From contig CBDDIF010000002.1 of the NCBI GenBank assembly GCA_965228785.1, positions 3,348,001 through 3,412,000 on the forward strand: DNA of 64,000 bases, given 5' to 3'. This DNA comes from Hoeflea_A sp965228785. GTDB lineage: Bacteria; Pseudomonadota; Alphaproteobacteria; Rhizobiales; Rhizobiaceae. Made by a program: the position numbers and the translations under genes. Under the pieces are notes generated by a model. That model had not been told where the DNA came from. It did no database searches and worked only from the letters and a program-made list of their open reading frames with translations. The first letter of the stretch is position 1, and each line of letters starts with the position of its first letter. This document shows, piece after piece, positions 43,416 to 52,076 of the stretch.

Positions 43416-44048
43416 TTGGCACTTGTGAAGCTGGACCGCGCTTATTCGGCTGTTCTGTTCGATATGGATGGAACGCTTCTCGACAGCCGAGCCGTCGTCG
43501 AGCGCATCATGACGGATTGGGCCCTCGCCAACGGGATCGACCCAGTTGCCCTGCTGGCGGTGTCGGATGGTCGAAGAACTGTTGACGTGGTTAGAGAGTT
43601 CGCCAAAGACGGCACGGATTGCGTTGGTGAGGCGGCCAGACTCGAGGCGGCGGAAACCAGCGATATTCGTGGCATCGTGGCCGTCCCCGGAGCAATTGAT
43701 CTCGTCAACGAATTGCCGCCGGAGCGTTGGGCCGTCGTAACATCCGCTGGCCGTGATCTCGCTATCAGGCGATTGACGGCGGCCGGCCTGCCGGTTCCAG
43801 AAGTTCTTGTGACGGCGGAAGACATCGAACACGGCAAACCCGATCCTTCGGGATTTAAACTGGCCGCCGAACGACTCGGCACGAAGGCCGAACACTGTCT
43901 GGTGTTCGAAGACGCACCTGCCGGCATTCAAGCGGGCCTGAATGCAGGAAGCGACGTCATCGCAATCGGCTTCGCCAGCCCAGGTGATACATGCTCCGCT
44001 TGTCCGCTGGTTCCAGATTTCCGCTTTATCGAATTCAGATTGAGCTGA
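43416..44048 (+). CDS. HAD-superfamily phosphatase (subclass IA)
   Basis: 210 residues. Motif I is VLFDMDGTLLDSRAV, motif II VVTSAGRDLAIRRL, motif III KPDPSGFKLAAERL, motif IV LVFEDAPAGIQAGL. It is a beta-phosphoglucomutase/2-deoxyglucose-6-phosphatase-like enzyme acting on a sugar phosphate. No ATG precedes motif I: only TTG 43416 and GTG 43425 are possible, because TAG closes the frame at 43404 inside the palindromic element. The element end may have replaced the original leader. Confidence 0.85.
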   Translation: MALVKLDRAYSAVLFDMDGTLLDSRAVVERIMTDWALANGIDPVALLAVSDGRRTVDVVREFAKDGTDCVGEAARLEAAETSDIRGIVAVPGAIDLVNELPPERWAVVTSAGRDLAIRRLTAAGLPVPEVLVTAEDIEHGKPDPSGFKLAAERLGTKAEHCLVFEDAPAGIQAGLNAGSDVIAIGFASPGDTCSACPLVPDFRFIEFRLS

Positions 44049-44101
44049 AAATCGATGCGGACGGGCCCGGGCAAACACCCTGAGCCCGCTTCCTTCAAGC
44101 T

Positions 44102-44596
44102 TCAGCCCTGCAACTCTGCCAGCAACTCTTCCAGCAGTTCCATGCCGGCACCCCAACCCTTGCCCATGCCGTCCATGGCGGCGGCAAAGCAGGCGATTTC
44201 GGCCTCGGTCGCGTCGTGCGGCACCCAGGTCAGACGCATCCGTGTCTTGCCGCCGACCTCATCGAAGGTCACCGTTGTCAGCAGCACCCGGGGCCAGTCC
44301 GGCATCATCGGATTGACCGCCACGTTCCACTCGGCATCGGCGCTGGCGTGCAGCCAGACAAGGCGCTCGGGCGGTGTCACCTCGGTATATTCGACCCGCT
44401 GGAAGTTGGAATTGCCGTCCCACTTCATTTCCACGAGCCACAGCCCGCCGGGCTTCAGGTCGAGCTTGTGGATCACTGTGTCGACCCGAGGGCCGTACCA
44501 TCGCGGCAGGAGGTCCGGATCGGTCCAGGTTCTCCACACCAGTTCACGCGGTGCATCAAACTCCCGCTCCAGCTCATAGGTCGGCAACTCACTCAT
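44102..44596 (-). CDS. SRPBCC/AHSA1-family protein
   Basis: 164 residues. YELEREFDAPRELVWRTWTD is the usual beginning of AHSA1-like START-fold proteins, with WYGPRVDTVIHKLDLKPGGL next; the last helix is AAMDGMGKGWGAGMELLEEL. The fold has a large hydrophobic cavity. It is co-transcribed with and overlaps the ArsR gene by 8 bp; such ArsR-AHSA1 pairs are common and the function of the AHSA1 partner is unsolved, perhaps binding a toxic lipophile. Confidence 0.88.
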   Translation of the reverse strand: MSELPTYELEREFDAPRELVWRTWTDPDLLPRWYGPRVDTVIHKLDLKPGGLWLVEMKWDGNSNFQRVEYTEVTPPERLVWLHASADAEWNVAVNPMMPDWPRVLLTTVTFDEVGGKTRMRLTWVPHDATEAEIACFAAAMDGMGKGWGAGMELLEELLAELQG

Positions 44597-44954
44597 TACT
44601 CGGCTCCCTTTTGTCGGCCTGTTTCAATTCTTCCAGCAGGTCGTCGAGTTGATCAAAGCTCGATGACCAGAACCGTTTGAACTCTTCCAGAAAACGCACG
44701 GCCTCCTCCATCGGGCCGGCATTCAGCCGCGCCGGACGTCGTTGGCGATCGATGTCGCGATTGATGAGACCCGCCTTCTCCAGCACCTTCAGATGCTTGG
44801 AGACAGCCGGTTGACTCATCTCGAACGGCGCGGCGATCTCATTGACCGATGCCTCGCCCTCGGCCAGGCGCGCCAGTATGGCGCGTCGGGTCGGATCGGC
44901 CAGCGCCGCAAAGACGGCATCAAGATTGTTTGGTGCATAACCAGATAGTTCCAT
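44589..44954 (-). CDS. ArsR-family repressor
   Basis: About 121 residues with the winged helix AVFAALADPTRRAILARLAE, GEASVNEIAAPFEMSQPAVS and KHLKVLEKAGLINRDIDRQR. No metal-binding Cys pair is seen, so it probably senses something other than metals. The start codon lies within an ATAAC-GTTAT dyad, the likely self-operator. It drives itself and the SRPBCC partner. Confidence 0.88.
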   Translation of the reverse strand: MELSGYAPNNLDAVFAALADPTRRAILARLAEGEASVNEIAAPFEMSQPAVSKHLKVLEKAGLINRDIDRQRRPARLNAGPMEEAVRFLEEFKRFWSSSFDQLDDLLEELKQADKREPSNE

Positions 44955-44968
44955 AACTTTATGGTTAT
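44953..44968. promoter_or_regulatory. Operator of the ArsR-SRPBCC operon
   Basis: ATAAC (44953-44957) and GTTAT (44964-44968) around a 6-bp centre, overlapping the ATG of arsR. AT-rich dyads of this form are usual at ArsR-AHSA1 pairs. Confidence 0.55.
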
Positions 44969-45029
44969 ATGAATTGCCAACATGAGTCAACGCACTGGAG
45001 GTCAAGGAATCCGAGCTCAAGTCGCGCGA

Positions 45030-45914
45030 TCAGACTGCTGCAGCAATCATGTCCTGACGCGGCGGAGAGCCGAATTTGCGGGAATATTCGCGGCTGAATT
45101 GGGTTGGGCTTTCATAGCCGACGGCAAAAGCCGCTGCGGAGACGCTGTGGCCGCTTTCGGCCAAAAGCCGGCGCGCCTCGATCAGCCGCAATTCCTTCTG
45201 ATATTGCAGCGGCGTCGTGGCGGTCACCGCCTTGAAGTGCTCATGAAAAGAGGACGGGCTCATGCCGGCAATGGCGGCCAGGTCTGCAACGGCTATGGGC
45301 GCGGCGTAGTCGCTGCGAATGCGAGCGATCGCACGGGCGATTCGGCTGGCGTGGCTGTCATGGCGGAGCAATTGCCGCAACATGGCTCCGTGGCGGGCGA
45401 TCAACAGCCGGAAATGCACCTCACGCCGGATCAGCGGAGCCATTACGGGTATCTCGTGCGGCCGATCGGCGAGATCGAATAGCCGCTCTACGGCGTCGAA
45501 CAGCCGCTCTTCGGTTTCGGAGATGTCAAAAGCACGGGCGCGCCCTTCCTCAATCGATGCCGCGCCGATCTCGTCATAGAGACTGCGTATTTCGACCAGG
45601 TCCAAAGTCAGCACCAGGCCGACATAGGGCGTCCGGCTGCTCGCTTCCGTCACCCGAGCGACTACGGGCACGTCGTGGCTGACCACAAGGGAATCACCGG
45701 CGCTGCAAATGATGCGTTGCCCGCCGAGGATCGTTTCTTTACGCCCCTGCAGGATCAGGCAGAGCAGCGGATGATAGAGTGTGGCCTCCAACGGCGTCGG
45801 CCGACCGCTGAGAAAAGCCGTGAGCCCGTCAATTCCTGTGGCCCGGGTTTGGTACTGAGACCCCTCATTTCCGAACAAGGCGCACACGCGATCGGTCAGC
45901 AGGCCATTGGACAT
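45030..45914 (-). CDS. AraC-family regulator with CmrA-type N-terminal domain
   Basis: About 294 residues. The N-terminal half (LEATLYHPLLCLILQGRKET) is an AraC_N domain as in CmrA/YqhC. The C-terminal double helix-turn-helix reads AVADLAAIAGMSPSSFHEHF and AAAFAVGYESPTQFSREYSR. GGAGAC lies just before ATG 45914. It is divergent from two SDR genes and very likely controls them in response to an electrophile, aldehyde or similar. Confidence 0.85.
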   Translation of the reverse strand: MSNGLLTDRVCALFGNEGSQYQTRATGIDGLTAFLSGRPTPLEATLYHPLLCLILQGRKETILGGQRIICSAGDSLVVSHDVPVVARVTEASSRTPYVGLVLTLDLVEIRSLYDEIGAASIEEGRARAFDISETEERLFDAVERLFDLADRPHEIPVMAPLIRREVHFRLLIARHGAMLRQLLRHDSHASRIARAIARIRSDYAAPIAVADLAAIAGMSPSSFHEHFKAVTATTPLQYQKELRLIEARRLLAESGHSVSAAAFAVGYESPTQFSREYSRKFGSPPRQDMIAAAV

Positions 45915-46092
45915 CCGTGTCTCCATTGCGTCGGATTGACTATAACCTCACCGCGGTTCCGGTCACGCAAAAAACCATGTGTTCGGAGGATCAGGCAGGT
46001 CTTTTGGAGAAACCGGCAGGCCGCGGTCGGGGTTAAGCCTTAAATGGGAACCAGCCCTGAACCGTTCGTTTCACACCGCAAAGGAGCCGACC

Positions 46093-46908
46093 ATGAGCAA
46101 GACCATTCTGATTACCGGCGCTTCCACAGGCATCGGCAAAGCCACCGCCAAACTTTTCAACGACAGAGGCTGGAATGTCGTCGCGACCATGCGAACGCCG
46201 GACAAGGAAGAAGAGCTTGTTGAGCTCGACAACGTTCTGGTGACCCGCCTCGACGTTACAGACAGCGCATCCATCCAGACAGCCGTGACGGAGGCGATCG
46301 ACTGGCGCGGTGGTGTCGATGTGCTCCTCAACAATGCCGGATACGGAGCCTACGGACCGCTGGAAGCCTTTCCGGTGGAGCGTATCCGGCGCCAGTTCGA
46401 CACCAATGTCATTGGCCTCCTGGAAACGACCAAGGCAATGCTGCCGCATTTTCGCGCCAACCAATCCGGCACTATCATCAATATCAGTTCGATCGGCGGA
46501 CAGATGACCTTCCCCCTGGGCACGCTCTATCACGGCAGCAAGTTTGCGGTCGAAGGCCTGTCGGAAGCCCTTCACTACGAGCTTGAGCCCATCGGCATTC
46601 GTGTGAAGCTCGTTCAGCCCGGCTTCACCCGGACAGACTTCGGCGGCCGATCGTTCGATTTCGTCAACGACGAATCAATGGAGGAATACCAACAGACCGT
46701 GCAGAAGCTGTTTGCCTATTGGGGCGGCCTTGGAGACGCTGGTTCCGAACCGGTTGTCACCGCCGAGGCAATCTGGGAGGCTGCAACAGACGGCACGAAC
46801 CGGCTGCGCTACCGCTCAGGCGCCGATGCCGAAGAGCTGCTGAACCAGCGCAAGGCATTGGACGATGACGCCTTCATCGGCGGCATGAAACAGCAATTGG
46901 GTCTTTGA
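46093..46908 (+). CDS. Short-chain dehydrogenase/reductase
   Basis: 271 residues. NAD(P) motif ILITGASTGIGKATAKLF, NNAGYGAYGPLE, catalytic Ser in INISSIGGQMTFPLG and Tyr-x-x-x-Lys in YHGSKFAVEGLSEALH, then QPGFTRTDFGG. AAGGAG before ATG 46093 is a strong ribosome site. It is followed after 22 bp by another SDR, the two forming an operon divergent from the AraC regulator. The substrate is unknown; this branch resembles aldehyde or ketone reductases under AraC/CmrA-type control. Confidence 0.85.
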   Translation: MSKTILITGASTGIGKATAKLFNDRGWNVVATMRTPDKEEELVELDNVLVTRLDVTDSASIQTAVTEAIDWRGGVDVLLNNAGYGAYGPLEAFPVERIRRQFDTNVIGLLETTKAMLPHFRANQSGTIINISSIGGQMTFPLGTLYHGSKFAVEGLSEALHYELEPIGIRVKLVQPGFTRTDFGGRSFDFVNDESMEEYQQTVQKLFAYWGGLGDAGSEPVVTAEAIWEAATDGTNRLRYRSGADAEELLNQRKALDDDAFIGGMKQQLGL

Positions 46909-46930
46909 GACAATCAAAGGGGAGTTGGAC

Positions 46931-47773
46931 ATGTACAACGAAGCAGTCAAGAGCGGCGGCCTGGCCGTCGTCACGGGAGCGGCCAGCGGAGTTGGTCGTG
47001 TTGCAGCCCTTCGGTTCGCGCAGGCCGGGCTTGGCGTGTTGCTCGCCGACCTGCCCGGCGAGAAGCTGGATGAGGCAACCGAGGAGATTCGCGCCGCGGC
47101 GTCGGGGGCGGCTGAGGTATTCAATGTGCCGACCGATGTCACCGACCAGCAAGCGGTCGCGAGACTGGCCGACGCAGCCTTCGCGGCAGGCGAGGTGGCG
47201 GTTCTGATGAACAATGCCGGCATTGGTTTGCGGTCCGGCTGTTGGAGCGAACCAGACAATTGGCGGCGGATGATCGAGGTCAATCTGTTCGGGGTCCTCA
47301 ACGGCGTGCAAGCCTTCCTGCCGCGCATGACCGACGCCGGACGGCCTGCCGCGGTTATCAACACCGGTTCCAAGCAAGGCATCACCACGCCGCCCGGCAA
47401 CCCGGGCTACAATGTCACAAAGGCCGGCGTGAAGGTGCTGACCGAAGCGCTTGCGCACGAGCTGCGCGAAGCCGGCGCCCCAATCTCCGCACACCTTTTC
47501 GTCCCGGGCTTTACCTACACCGGAATGATCGCCGCCCATATCCCCGAAAAGCCCCCATCCGCCTGGACCAGTGAACAGACGGTCGACCACCTGATCGAGC
47601 GCATGACGGCGGGTGACTTCTACATTCTGTGTCCCGATAACGACGTCACACCGGAACGTGACCGTCGACGGGTCGAGTGGGCGCTGGGCGATATCGTCGA
47701 AAACCGGCCGCCCCTGTCGCGCTGGCACAAGGATTACGCCGACGCCTTCGCTGAGCATGAAGGAAAGCGCTAG
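46931..47773 (+). CDS. Short-chain dehydrogenase/reductase
   Basis: 280 residues. VVTGAASGVGRVAALRFAQA, NNAGIGLRSG, catalytic Ser in NTGSKQGITTPPGN and Tyr-x-x-x-Lys in YNVTKAGVKVLTEALAHELR. The ATG 46931 has AAAGGGGAG upstream; a TTG six bases earlier is less likely. It has a longer C-terminal tail (ERDRRRVEWALGDIVENRPP) than the first SDR. The TAG stop is the first base triplet of the palindromic repeat that follows. Confidence 0.85.
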   Translation: MYNEAVKSGGLAVVTGAASGVGRVAALRFAQAGLGVLLADLPGEKLDEATEEIRAAASGAAEVFNVPTDVTDQQAVARLADAAFAAGEVAVLMNNAGIGLRSGCWSEPDNWRRMIEVNLFGVLNGVQAFLPRMTDAGRPAAVINTGSKQGITTPPGNPGYNVTKAGVKVLTEALAHELREAGAPISAHLFVPGFTYTGMIAAHIPEKPPSAWTSEQTVDHLIERMTAGDFYILCPDNDVTPERDRRRVEWALGDIVENRPPLSRWHKDYADAFAEHEGKR

Positions 47774-47844
47774 TGTCCTGAATCTGAAGTTCGTCACAAT
47801 GCACAGCACGCTGCGAACGAACTTCAGATTCAATCAGGACACTA
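47771..47844. repeat. 74-bp palindromic repeat at an SDR stop codon
   Basis: Left arm from 47771, TAGTGTCCTGAATCTGAAGT then TCGT, pairs with the right arm ending in CAGGACACTA at 47844; the loop is about 22 bp and the pairing has a small bulge. It is flanked by CTAG on both sides and begins on the SDR stop codon. A related repeat follows 16 bp later. Confidence 0.8.
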
Positions 47845-47860
47845 GCAAGATTATGATTCT

Positions 47861-47935
47861 CGTGTGGTTTACGGATTTGAAGTTCCTACCGGAGGTCGCA
47901 CAATGATCATGGGAACTTCAAATCCACCACACTAG
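47861..47935. repeat. 75-bp palindromic repeat related to the preceding one
   Basis: Left arm CGTGTGGTTTACGGATTTGA and on to AGTTCCT; right arm from 47910, GGGAACTTCAAATCCACCAC and ACTAG. Read inward from the right end it is TAGTGTGGTGG.ATTTGAAGTTC, which has the same plan as the first repeat (TAGTGT, two bases, TG, then AT-TGAAGTTC). The two are members of one family in tandem. Confidence 0.78.
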
Positions 47936-47990
47936 GGTGCACCAAAGCAGCCGGTTGCGTTGCGGCAAGCCTCCGTCCTAGAAGTCGCAG

Positions 47991-49289
47991 ATGGATTTCT
48001 CGACCCAGCTTTCAGAAACGCGAAACGCAAACAGGCTGCGCCTGCGCACCCTGATCCGGCTGCGCACGCTGGCGATCATCGGCCAGTGCACTGCGGTGGT
48101 TGCCGTCGCCTATGGGCTCGGATTTCCGTTTCCGGTGACCTCGTGCTTCCTGCTGATCGCCTGCCTGGCGCTTCTCAATCTGGGCCTGCGCGTGGTCTAC
48201 CCACCCACGCACAGGCTCAGCCCAACCACATCGACCGTGGTGCTGGGGCTCGACATCATGCAGCTCGGCGCTCTGCTCTACATGACGGGTGGGTTGGAAA
48301 ATCCCTTCTCGGTCCTGATCTGCGTGCCGGTGATTATTGCTTCGGCGTCGCTGCCGGTGCGCAACATCATCGCGCTCGGGATTGTTGCCGTCTCCGTGGT
48401 CACACTGCTCGCTTTTTTCCATCTGCCGCTGCCCTGGTTTCCGGGCGAAGTCTTCGACGCGCCTCTGCTGCTGGTCATCGGCATGTGGATCGCCATCGTC
48501 TCCACGTCCGCATTCGCGGCCTTCTATGCCTACAGGGTTTCCGCCGAGGCCGGAGAGCTGGCCGATGCCCTGGTGGCGACCGAGTTCGCGCTTCAGCGGG
48601 AGCAGCATTTGTCGGCCCTTGACGGCCTTGCTGCTGCCGCGGCGCATGAATTGGGAACGCCTTTGGCGACAATCACAGTCGTGGCGCGGGAGATGGAGAA
48701 GGCGCTCGGCAATGACGAGCGCTACGGCGAGGACGTGCAGTTGCTGAGCAGCCAGGTCGAACGCTGTCGGGATATCATGCGGCGCCTGACGACCCTGTCG
48801 GCGACCGGTGATGCCCATATGCAGCAACTGCCTCTGTCGTCGCTGGTCGAAGAGGTGATCGCACCGCACCGCGAGTTCGGGGTTGATATCAACGTCGATC
48901 ACCGCAACGAAACGGGCCAGGAACCCGTTGGTCGCCGCAATGCTGGCGTTATCTACGGTCTCGGCAACCTGGTTGAGAACGCTGTCGACTTCGCCAGGTC
49001 GACCGTGACTGTCAGCGCAACCAGCGATGCGGACTCTGTCACCATCACCATCCGGGATGACGGCCCGGGCTTTACCCCGGACGTCCTGTCTCGGATTGGC
49101 GACCCCTATGTGACTCACCGGGCGCGTGGCAATGATCAGAACGCGGGAGGCCTCGGACTTGGACTGTTCATCGCCAAGACATTGCTGGAACGTTCCGGCG
49201 CCGAACTGACCTTCCAGAACCAGGAACAGGGCGGTGCCGAAGTAATTGTATCCTGGCCGCGCGCCGCCATGGACATCACCGGCCCCTGA
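47991..49289 (+). CDS. regB: Redox sensor histidine kinase RegB/PrrB/ActS
   Basis: 432 residues. Six membrane helices lie in the first 190 residues, with the quinone-sensing motif MTGGLENPFSVLICVP between them. The kinase core has AAAHELGTPLATITVVAREM with the phospho-His, the redox Cys in VERCRDIMRRL, then NLVENAVDFA, DDGPGF and GGLGLGLFIAKTL. It phosphorylates RegA according to the ubiquinone and thiol redox state and so controls carbon fixation, respiration and nitrogen genes. The regA gene follows 112 bp downstream on the same strand. Confidence 0.93.
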   Translation: MDFSTQLSETRNANRLRLRTLIRLRTLAIIGQCTAVVAVAYGLGFPFPVTSCFLLIACLALLNLGLRVVYPPTHRLSPTTSTVVLGLDIMQLGALLYMTGGLENPFSVLICVPVIIASASLPVRNIIALGIVAVSVVTLLAFFHLPLPWFPGEVFDAPLLLVIGMWIAIVSTSAFAAFYAYRVSAEAGELADALVATEFALQREQHLSALDGLAAAAAHELGTPLATITVVAREMEKALGNDERYGEDVQLLSSQVERCRDIMRRLTTLSATGDAHMQQLPLSSLVEEVIAPHREFGVDINVDHRNETGQEPVGRRNAGVIYGLGNLVENAVDFARSTVTVSATSDADSVTITIRDDGPGFTPDVLSRIGDPYVTHRARGNDQNAGGLGLGLFIAKTLLERSGAELTFQNQEQGGAEVIVSWPRAAMDITGP

Positions 49290-49401
49290 CTCCTGGCACC
49301 TGCGGCATTAGCGCGCGCAACGACCCGCAATTGCTTGGATTTTGTGCATTGCCGCATTATGTCGTAAAGTTGACAAGAATCCTTACGGACGAGCGCGTGA
49401 A

Positions 49402-49971
49402 ATGACCATGACACCGGGCGCGGAAAACAGCCAGGACCTTATCGGCGACGACGCATCGCTTCTCATTGTGGACGACGACGGCCCCTTCCTGAGGCGCCTA
49501 GGCCGGGCGCTGGAAAGCCGCGGCTTTACGGTTGAGCTGGCTGAATCCGTCGCTGCCGGACATGCGGCCATCAGAATGGCGCCGCCGAAATACGCGGTCA
49601 TCGACCTGCGTCTTTCCGACGGCAACGGCCTGGAGCTGATTGAGGCCATTCGCGACCGCCGCGAAGACACCCGCATCATCATGCTGACCGGCTACGGCAA
49701 CATCGCCACGGCGGTCAACGCGGTGAAACTAGGCGCCATCGATTATCTCGCCAAGCCTGCCGACGCCGACGATGTGTTTGCAGCGCTGACCCGCAGGGTG
49801 GGTGAAAAGGTCGAACCACCGGAAAATCCAATGTCGGCCGACCGGGTTCGCTGGGAACATATCCAGCGGGTCTACGAAATGTGCGACCGCAACGTGTCGG
49901 AAACCGCCCGACGGCTCAACATGCACCGCCGCACGTTGCAACGAATTCTTGCAAAGAGAGCGCCGCGCTAG
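49402..49971 (+). CDS. regA: Response regulator RegA/PrrA/ActR
   Basis: About 189 residues. The receiver has SLLIVDDDGPFLRRLGRALE and the acceptor Asp in YAVIDLRLSDGNGLELIEAI, Lys in DYLAKPADADDV; a Pro-rich linker, then a Fis-type helix-turn-helix MCDRNVSETARRLNMHRRTL, very conserved in this family. It binds DNA as a global redox regulator. ATG 49402 is used; a second ATG follows six bases later. It is the partner of the kinase just upstream. Confidence 0.94.
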   Translation: MTMTPGAENSQDLIGDDASLLIVDDDGPFLRRLGRALESRGFTVELAESVAAGHAAIRMAPPKYAVIDLRLSDGNGLELIEAIRDRREDTRIIMLTGYGNIATAVNAVKLGAIDYLAKPADADDVFAALTRRVGEKVEPPENPMSADRVRWEHIQRVYEMCDRNVSETARRLNMHRRTLQRILAKRAPR

Positions 49972-50006
49972 CCTGCTCAAATCTGCGTCACAACAATGAC
50001 GGGCCG

Positions 50007-50927
50007 TCAGCGGATAACAGCGACTTCCGGCATGCGCCTTTCCGCCGTCGCGCGGATGAGGTCGGCGATCTGACGAAAAAGAGACGCCTGAACCGCCCGT
50101 TTGCGCCAGGCGAGACCGATCTGCCGGTAGAGGTTGGGCAAATTGAGATCGAGTATCGCAACTTCGCCGCCCTCACCGATTTCAGTCCGGACATAGAGCG
50201 CCGGCAGGAACGCAAGACCGACACCCATTCCGGCCATCAACCGCAGCGTATCGAGGCTGGTGCCTTCATAGTCTCGCAGCAGGACAGCGCCCAGGTCCTC
50301 GCAAAGCTGACTGACCTGGTCGTGCAAATGATGGCCGCGTTCGATTGCCAGCACATTCTGACCGGCGAGATCGGATCGCAACACCGGGTGCTTGTCGACA
50401 AGCGCATGGTCTCGTGCCGCGGCCAGCCGCAAGGGTTCGCGAAACAGCCTCTCGACCTCCAGGTCGGCACGGCGGATCGGCAACGGCGAGATGACCAGGT
50501 CGAGACTGCCGGCCTGGAGGCTCTCCTGCAGCTCCGACGGCTTTCCCTCCTGAACGTAGAGCCGCAGGTTCGGATGACCGGTGTGCAGTTCCGGCACGAT
50601 GTGCGGCAGCAGATAGGGTCCCAGCGTCGGCGGCACACCCAGCCGAATCACACCGTCAAACCCGTGCTGGGAGGCGGCCGCGAGGTCGACGATGTCCTGC
50701 ACCTCGGCAATCACGCGCCGCGCCCGTTCGGCGATTTCGCGCCCAAGTGGCGTCAAAGCGATCCGCGCCGTGCCCCGCTCGACAAGCGGTGCCTTCAGGC
50801 GCTGCTCCAGTTGCCGGATCTGGGCGCTGAGGGTCGGCTGCGTCACGTGCTCTCGCTCGGCGGCCCGGCGGAAGTGCAGTTCCTCCGAGAGGGCGACCAG
50901 GTAACGCAACTGCCTCAACGTGGCCAT
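50007..50927 (-). CDS. OxyR-like LysR regulator lacking the peroxidatic Cys
   Basis: About 306 residues. The helix-turn-helix LRQLRYLVALSEELHFRRAA and VTQPTLSAQIRQLEQRLKAP is of OxyR type, and the C-terminal domain follows OxyR closely (AIERGHHLHDQVSQLCEDLG, TSLDTLRLMAGMGVGLAFLP). OxyR has GHC at the first redox position; here it reads GHH, while the second Cys (QLC) is kept, nine residues on. A peroxide switch of the usual kind cannot form. It is divergent from sbtA and likely controls it, perhaps in response to a carbon metabolite. Confidence 0.87.
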   Translation of the reverse strand: MATLRQLRYLVALSEELHFRRAAEREHVTQPTLSAQIRQLEQRLKAPLVERGTARIALTPLGREIAERARRVIAEVQDIVDLAAASQHGFDGVIRLGVPPTLGPYLLPHIVPELHTGHPNLRLYVQEGKPSELQESLQAGSLDLVISPLPIRRADLEVERLFREPLRLAAARDHALVDKHPVLRSDLAGQNVLAIERGHHLHDQVSQLCEDLGAVLLRDYEGTSLDTLRLMAGMGVGLAFLPALYVRTEIGEGGEVAILDLNLPNLYRQIGLAWRKRAVQASLFRQIADLIRATAERRMPEVAVIR

Positions 50928-51024
50928 CGCTGATATCCTCTCATGCCGATTGTCATCCTCTATGGGCTCGTCCTGATTCAAACTTAATATCAAGATATTC
51001 CGGTTTCAGCCCCTCGAACCGGTC

Positions 51025-51043
51025 TGATAGACAAAAACTATCA
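51025..51043. promoter_or_regulatory. OxyR-type dyad between the LysR gene and sbtA
   Basis: TGATAG (51025-51030) and CTATCA (51038-51043) with a 7-bp centre, which gives the OxyR-type pattern ATAG-N7-CTAT. A second dyad AATATC-AA-GATATT lies at 50986-50999. Both are in the 198-bp divergent region, where a LysR protein would bind. Confidence 0.6.
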
Positions 51044-51125
51044 AAAAACACCGGTTTAACAATTTGTCTCCGCAAGCAGCGGCATTCTATGTCCGCTCCG
51101 ATCCACAACCGCATCGGGGCCTGTC

Positions 51126-52076
51126 TTGGAAAGTCTGCTGTCACCACCTGTTCTGTTTTTTGTCATCGGTGCCCTGGCCGCATTTGCCCGATCGGACCTG
51201 TCGATCCCGGAGCCGATGTCCAAGGCGCTGTCGCTCTATTTGATGTGCGCCATCGGCCTGAAGGGTGGTGTTCTGGTCTCCAGTAACGGGTTCACCACGG
51301 ATCTGGCTCTGGCTGCGATGGCCGGCCTGCTGTTGAGCTGTCTGATCCCGATTGGCGCATTTGCCATATTGCGCGGCTTCGGCCGCCTGGACTCGATCAA
51401 CGCATCCGCGGTTGCCGCTCACTACGGTTCCGTCAGCGTCGTGACCTTCGTGGCCGCCAACCAGATCTTCACCGATAGCGGCATTCCTCCGGCTGGTTAC
51501 ATGATCGCCGTACTGGCGTTGATGGAAACGCCGGCAATCATTGTTGGACTGATCCTGGCGGCCCGCAGCTCCGACATCGCCATCCGGTCCGGGCCGGAAC
51601 TGCTGCGGGAAACGCTTCTCAACGGTTCGGTCGTGCTCCTCACAGGCAGTTTCGTTGTCGGACTGATCATTGGAAAAGAGGGCTTCGTTCCGATTTCACC
51701 GGTTTTCGAGACCGGTTTCATCGGGCTTCTTTGTTTGTTTCTCCTCGACATGGGCTTGACCGCCGCCCGGCGCATTCGGCACGCGCAGAGCCTGACTGCC
51801 CGTCTGGTGCTGCTGGCGATCGTCTTTCCCGTCGTCAACGGGACGATCGGGTGCGCCCTCGGCGCTTTGATCGGGCTCGATACCGGGACCACAGCGGCGC
51901 TTGCCATCCTGGCTGCCAGCGCATCCTATATCGCCGTACCAGCGGCCATGCGGCTGGCGCTCCCCAAAGCCGATGCCGGCCTCTACCTGTCGCTGTCGCT
52001 GGCCGTTACATTCCCCTTCAACATAATCTTCGGCATTCCGCTGTTTGCAATGCTGGCTCGCTGGATGGTGCCATGA
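51126..52076 (+). CDS. sbtA: SbtA-type sodium-dependent bicarbonate transporter
   Basis: 316 residues, nine or ten membrane helices. SPPVLFFVIGALAAFARSDL and LYLMCAIGLKGGVLVSSNG are the usual SbtA opening; AAHYGSVSVVTFVAANQIF and the later SYIAVPAAMRLALPKADAGL are the two core motifs. It takes up bicarbonate with sodium. The only start in frame is TTG 51126 because the frame is closed further upstream. It overlaps sbtB by 4 bp (ATGA). The context is the RegBA pair and an OxyR-like LysR gene. Confidence 0.9.
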   Translation: MESLLSPPVLFFVIGALAAFARSDLSIPEPMSKALSLYLMCAIGLKGGVLVSSNGFTTDLALAAMAGLLLSCLIPIGAFAILRGFGRLDSINASAVAAHYGSVSVVTFVAANQIFTDSGIPPAGYMIAVLALMETPAIIVGLILAARSSDIAIRSGPELLRETLLNGSVVLLTGSFVVGLIIGKEGFVPISPVFETGFIGLLCLFLLDMGLTAARRIRHAQSLTARLVLLAIVFPVVNGTIGCALGALIGLDTGTTAALAILAASASYIAVPAAMRLALPKADAGLYLSLSLAVTFPFNIIFGIPLFAMLARWMVP

